Assembly (NCBI GenBank): GCA_937875275.1 | Contig: CALNCC010000036.1 | Location: 1 to 10,253 of the forward strand | Direction: 5' to 3' | Source of the DNA: an uncultured Dysgonomonas sp. | Lineage (GTDB): Bacteria > Bacteroidota > Bacteroidia > Bacteroidales > Dysgonomonadaceae | Length of the DNA: 10,253 nt | Part shown: positions 7,550 through 10,253 of the stretch, piece by piece | How the letters are laid out: each line of letters starts with the position of its first letter | Position numbering within the stretch: the stretch's first letter is position 1 | Program-made: the position numbers and the translations under genes | The notes under the pieces: model-generated | What the model was told of the DNA's origin: nothing | Databases searched by the model: none | Seen by the model: the letters and a program-made list of their open reading frames with translations, nothing else

Positions 7550-8584
7550 ATGGCACATCTCGTTTTGAAAAGTGGTACATTTGGTTTTTGCAATTATACA
7601 TTATCCTGCTACAACAGTAACTTAACAAATTTAACCATTAATAATCCTAAACTTACACACATATACTGTAACAATAATCAATTGGTCAATCTCGACATCA
7701 GCAACGCCCCGAGTTTGAACAGCATAGAATGTAATAACAATAAATTAACAGACTTAATAATAAATAATCCCAACCTTGAAAAGATTATATGTAAAAACAA
7801 CGAACTATCACATCTTGACATCAGCAAAGCGCCAAATTTGAACTCCATAGAATGTGAGAATAACAAATTGACAGCCTTAACAATAAATAACCCCAAGCTG
7901 AAAACTATTATATGTGAGAACAACGAACTATCACATCTTGACATCAGCAATGCCCCAAATCTAATCTCATTAAAATGTGAAAACAATGCCCTAACCAATC
8001 TCACAATCAATAACCCTAAAATAGAAAATATATTATGTCCCGATAATGAGCTTGTAAACCTTGATGTCAGCAAAGCCCCTAATTTAGTTTACCTCAATTG
8101 CCGCAAAAACAAACTTATCGATTTAACGATAGATAATCAGAGAGTTGAAGATATAGAATGCTCTCGTAATGAATTATCAACTCTGGATATCAGTAAGGCT
8201 CCAAATTTGATATATATATATTGTAACAACAATAAGCTGACAAGCTTAACGATAAACAATCCAAATCTCAAATATATATATTCCAGCAATAATGAATTGC
8301 CAACTCTGAATGTTAGCAAAGTACCCAATTTGAAACATCTACACTGCGACGGCAACAAACTGACCAGTTTAAGAATAGACAATCCAAGCATTGAAGCTGT
8401 AGACTGCGACAAGAATGAATTGGCAAGCCTTGATATTAGTCAAACGCCAAATCTGACTGTAGTGCGGTGCAACGACAACCCCATAAACACTCTATACGTA
8501 TGGTGGGATGGAGGACGCAACAACATTCCGACGCAGCTCTTTGAGTTCTCAGTTCCGAAGAATGTTTCGCTCATCAAAAAATAA
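7550..8584 (+). CDS. Leucine-rich-repeat protein lacking export signal (probably 5'-truncated array member)
   Basis: An LRR protein of 344 residues from ATG 7550; the frame is open from an earlier ATG at 7418 (388 residues), but that start overlaps the minus-strand gene and lies upstream of the candidate promoter. From 7622 to 8482 it is fourteen uninterrupted LRRs in strictly alternating types of 20 residues (LTxLTINNPxLxxIxC) and 21 residues (LxxLDISxAPNLxxIxC), i.e. seven 41-residue double repeats with a cysteine ladder. The last 31 residues form the cap YVWWDGG...IP...LIKK, shared with the next gene. Unlike that gene it has no signal peptide, lipobox or BACON domain: the N-terminal region is unrelated and joins part-way through an LRR (LSCYNSN). 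It therefore looks truncated, a pseudogene, or a sequence donor for its neighbours. Only 39 nt separate it from the next gene. Extremely AT-rich (12 of 60 G/C at 7741-7800). The LRR fold is certain; expression and function are doubtful. Confidence 0.7.
   Translation: MAHLVLKSGTFGFCNYTLSCYNSNLTNLTINNPKLTHIYCNNNQLVNLDISNAPSLNSIECNNNKLTDLIINNPNLEKIICKNNELSHLDISKAPNLNSIECENNKLTALTINNPKLKTIICENNELSHLDISNAPNLISLKCENNALTNLTINNPKIENILCPDNELVNLDVSKAPNLVYLNCRKNKLIDLTIDNQRVEDIECSRNELSTLDISKAPNLIYIYCNNNKLTSLTINNPNLKYIYSSNNELPTLNVSKVPNLKHLHCDGNKLTSLRIDNPSIEAVDCDKNELASLDISQTPNLTVVRCNDNPINTLYVWWDGGRNNIPTQLFEFSVPKNVSLIKK
7622..8482 (+). repeat. Seven tandem 123-nt units encoding double LRRs
   Basis: The coding sequence divides exactly into seven 123-nt units (861 nt), each specifying one 20-residue and one 21-residue LRR. 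The units keep the same register with no indels. They are diverged at the nucleotide level but share protein positions: Asn-Asn-Pro in the first half, Asp-Ile-Ser-x-Ala-Pro in the second, and a Cys near the end of nearly every LRR (one first-half unit has Ser instead). Confidence 0.85.
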
Positions 8585-8860
8585 AGGGAAAACAACATTG
8601 AGATAACTGAAACCATATAAATAATGAAGAAGTTATATTTATTAAAGATATTCATCATCACGTTGGCAATCACAGCTTTTGCTGCGTGCAGCGACGACAA
8701 AGATGTAAGAAGCTATTCGCTGGATGTAAACAAATCAGAATTTAAGAACATCGACTTCGAAGGCAAGACGCTCGAGTTTGAAATAGACTCGAACACCAAC
8801 TGGACCATCACCGGAGCCGAAGCATGGATGCACCTATCCGAAACTAACGGATCGGGCGAC
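8574..8860 (+). repeat. Copy A of the array's shared leader / signal / BACON segment
   Basis: The segment runs from the last codons of the upstream LRR gene (ATCAAAAAATAA) through the intergenic spacer, signal peptide and first half of BACON 1. It recurs about 1.38 kb later at 9954-10253. Bases 8806-8860 are identical over 55 nt to 10199-10253, where the window ends. Differences cluster in the spacer and just after the lipobox, where copy B carries four extra codons. Confidence 0.85.
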
Positions 8861-9964
8861 GAGGTAATATCGGTAAAGGTAGACGCATACAACGACACCG
8901 AAGCCGAAGTGCGCACAGCAACACTTACCGTCAAAAGTCCCAATGTGGAAGGCGAAAAGAAGATAACGTTCTACCAGAACCCCAAATCCTTGTTCGAGGC
9001 TATATTCAAAGTCAACATCATCAAGTACAACGAAGTGGAGGCAAAAGGGCAAACCATAAAAGGATTCATGATCACGTCGAACGTACCATGGAAGATCGTA
9101 GATGCTGCGCCATGGATACACCTTTCAGAGACGGAAGGGACAGGAGATGCCAAACCGATCATAACCGTCGATGCCTGCGAAGAAATCGAAGACTCCCCAA
9201 GAACGGGGACATTCGTTGTTGAGAGCGACAAAACAGACAAGAAGTGGACAGTAACAATCGTGCAACTGCGTGTGCCGCCACTCAATGTGTTAGACGAAAT
9301 TGAGGATGAGAAATTTATTTTTATAATAAAGAGTACGTTCAAAATCTCTGATGACCAGCCCTTTCTATCTATAGAACGAGCAAAAGAGTTGACTGAAGTA
9401 CATCTGTATGAAATCAGTTCGCTTAAAGGACTTGAATATTTCACAGGGCTGACTAAATTGACCATTAGTTCTTCCTCAGCAACAAGCGTCGATTTATCAA
9501 AGCTTGTTAACTTGACTAAGTTATATATAGACAAAACGAAGATTGCGAGTTTAAATACGAGTTCGCTGATTAATCTATCTTTGCTTTACGTAATGGGAAA
9601 CCATAGTTTGACAACCCTTGATCTTAGCAACAATAAAAAACTTGAGACATTAACCTGTCCTTCAAATGAATTAGAAGCGACTCTCGACCTGAACAACAAC
9701 ACCGTATTGAGCGTTCTCGAATGTAATGACAATCAAATAAAATCCTTAAAAATAGACAAATGTCCCTTTTTACAACACATAGACTGTAGTGATAACGAGA
9801 TATCGACCATAGATATCAGTGGAAACAAGATGTTGTCAAAGTTTCTTTTTTCTGAGAATCTGGTAAGTACGATCTATGTATGGTGGGACGGTGGATATAG
9901 CAGCATACCGCCCACTTTACAGAGACACACTATTTCCGACCGAATCCTGCTTATCAAAAAATAA
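8624..9964 (+). CDS. BACON-LRR surface lipoprotein
   Basis: A 446-residue lipoprotein. Residues 1-22 are a type II signal peptide (MKKLYLLKIF core, lipobox AFAAC, Cys22), followed by SDDKD, an acidic export signal like those that send Bacteroidota lipoproteins to the cell surface. Two BACON domains follow at about 30-119 and 122-215, both with the family pattern NxxW/VPWxI, AW or PW then I/MHLSET, an R-T-[AG]-T strand and a final Q. BACON domains are Ig-like modules often tied to glycan or mucin binding. Residues about 255-418 are irregular LRRs (LTKLTI, LTTLDLSNNKKLETLTC, LECNDNQI). The protein ends in the cap YVWWDGG...IP...LIKK, shared with the upstream gene. No enzymatic domain is seen, so a surface binding protein is most likely. 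The BACON part is GC-richer (32 of 60 at 8761-8820) than the LRR part (18 of 60 at 9481-9540), suggesting a mosaic. It sits 39 nt after one relative and 40 nt before another. Architecture certain; ligand unknown. Confidence 0.88.
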   Translation: MKKLYLLKIFIITLAITAFAACSDDKDVRSYSLDVNKSEFKNIDFEGKTLEFEIDSNTNWTITGAEAWMHLSETNGSGDEVISVKVDAYNDTEAEVRTATLTVKSPNVEGEKKITFYQNPKSLFEAIFKVNIIKYNEVEAKGQTIKGFMITSNVPWKIVDAAPWIHLSETEGTGDAKPIITVDACEEIEDSPRTGTFVVESDKTDKKWTVTIVQLRVPPLNVLDEIEDEKFIFIIKSTFKISDDQPFLSIERAKELTEVHLYEISSLKGLEYFTGLTKLTISSSSATSVDLSKLVNLTKLYIDKTKIASLNTSSLINLSLLYVMGNHSLTTLDLSNNKKLETLTCPSNELEATLDLNNNTVLSVLECNDNQIKSLKIDKCPFLQHIDCSDNEISTIDISGNKMLSKFLFSENLVSTIYVWWDGGYSSIPPTLQRHTISDRILLIKK

Positions 9965-10253
9965 ACGAAAAAACCACATTGCGATAACCAAAACCATATA
10001 AGTTATGAAGAAGTTTAATTTATTAAAGATATTCATTATCACGTTGGCAATCACAGCATTTTCGGCGTGCAGCAGCGACAACGACAACGATGGCGACGAA
10101 ACAAGCTATTCGCTGAGTGTAAACAAATCAGAATTTAAGAACATCGCCTTCGAAGGCAAGACACTTGAGTTTGAAATAAAATCGAACACCAACTGGAGCA
10201 TCACCGGAGCCGAAGCATGGATGCACCTATCCGAAACTAACGGATCGGGCGAC
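9954..10253 (+). repeat. Copy B of the array's shared leader / signal / BACON segment (cut by window edge)
   Basis: Second occurrence of the segment at 8574-8860. The spacing is 1380 nt at the stop codons, 1381 nt at the start codons and 1393 nt at the end, which accounts for one extra spacer base and four extra codons after the lipobox. Identity is complete over the last 55 nt and the repeat may continue beyond the window. Confidence 0.85.
10005..10253 (+). CDS. BACON-domain lipoprotein, third array member (partial, 3' end outside window)
   Basis: The first 83 codons of a paralogue of the upstream BACON-LRR lipoprotein, still open at the window edge. It begins with the same signal peptide (MKKFNLLKIF core, lipobox AFSAC, Cys22), followed by SSDNDNDGDE, a longer acidic export-type linker than in its neighbour. 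BACON 1 then starts (YSLSVNKSEF, NTNWSITGAEAW, MHLSETNGSGD). Apart from the linker the differences from the neighbour are few substitutions. A second BACON domain, LRRs and the YVWWDGG cap are expected downstream by analogy but cannot be seen. The ATG at 10005 follows a spacer like that of the previous gene (40 against 39 nt), so the genes are probably co-transcribed or recently duplicated. Confidence 0.88.
   Translation, partial: MKKFNLLKIFIITLAITAFSACSSDNDNDGDETSYSLSVNKSEFKNIAFEGKTLEFEIKSNTNWSITGAEAWMHLSETNGSGD

Noticed and set aside
7678..8412. Two repetitive minus-strand frames across the LRR tract
   Set aside because: They mirror the 123-nt repeats on the other strand; their periodic Leu/Phe/Ser pattern is the reverse reading of the LRR codons.
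7622..8482. Regularly spaced repeats as a possible CRISPR array
   Set aside because: Units are in-frame 123-nt protein repeats with no short identical repeats or unique spacers, and no cas genes are nearby.

Overview
The window reads as chromosomal or mobile-element DNA from a gut-type Bacteroidota, most likely order Bacteroidales (Bacteroides, Parabacteroides or a relative). The signs are an RteC-family regulator, BACON domains, lipoproteins with an acidic run straight after the lipobox cysteine, A-rich leaders without strong Shine-Dalgarno sequences, and TAnnTTTG-type -7 boxes. No rRNA, tRNA, CRISPR array, integrase, transposase or reverse transcriptase was seen.

Layout. (1) 1-1162 is AT-rich (13 of 60 bases G/C at 241-300) and holds one gene, an RteC-family protein of the kind that regulates excision and transfer of Bacteroides conjugative elements. 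(2) Near 1163 the composition changes sharply to GC-richer DNA (37 of 60 G/C at 4681-4740). Two large co-directional phage tail genes follow: a tail protein with an arabinofuranosidase-like segment and tandem LamG-like folds, then a 1000-residue Tal/baseplate-hub-plus-fibre protein that ends at a strong hairpin terminator. No capsid, portal, tape-measure or packaging gene lies upstream, so this looks like the distal end of a tail module cut off at its left edge. (3) 6417-7438 is an accessory patch of three small genes: a lipoprotein on the minus strand, a small HEXXH membrane protein on the plus strand and an acidic hypothetical protein on the minus strand. Its position at the end of a tail operon is typical of prophage cargo (morons). 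(4) From about 7550 to the window edge is a tandem array of related leucine-rich-repeat genes. The first has lost, or never had, its export signal and BACON domains and is nearly all LRR. The second is a complete lipoprotein (signal peptide, two BACON domains, LRRs, conserved C-terminal cap). The third is cut by the window edge and repeats the start of the second almost exactly.

How the parts may work together. The tail genes would give a phage or phage-derived particle a glycan-recognising adsorption apparatus. The LRR lipoproteins are predicted to sit on the cell surface as binding proteins. Their near-identical leader, signal and BACON segments combined with divergent LRR segments suggest a family that diversifies by recombination between copies. 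That interpretation is inferred; the repeats, shared ends and composition mosaic are directly visible. A functional link between tail module and LRR array is not shown by the sequence.
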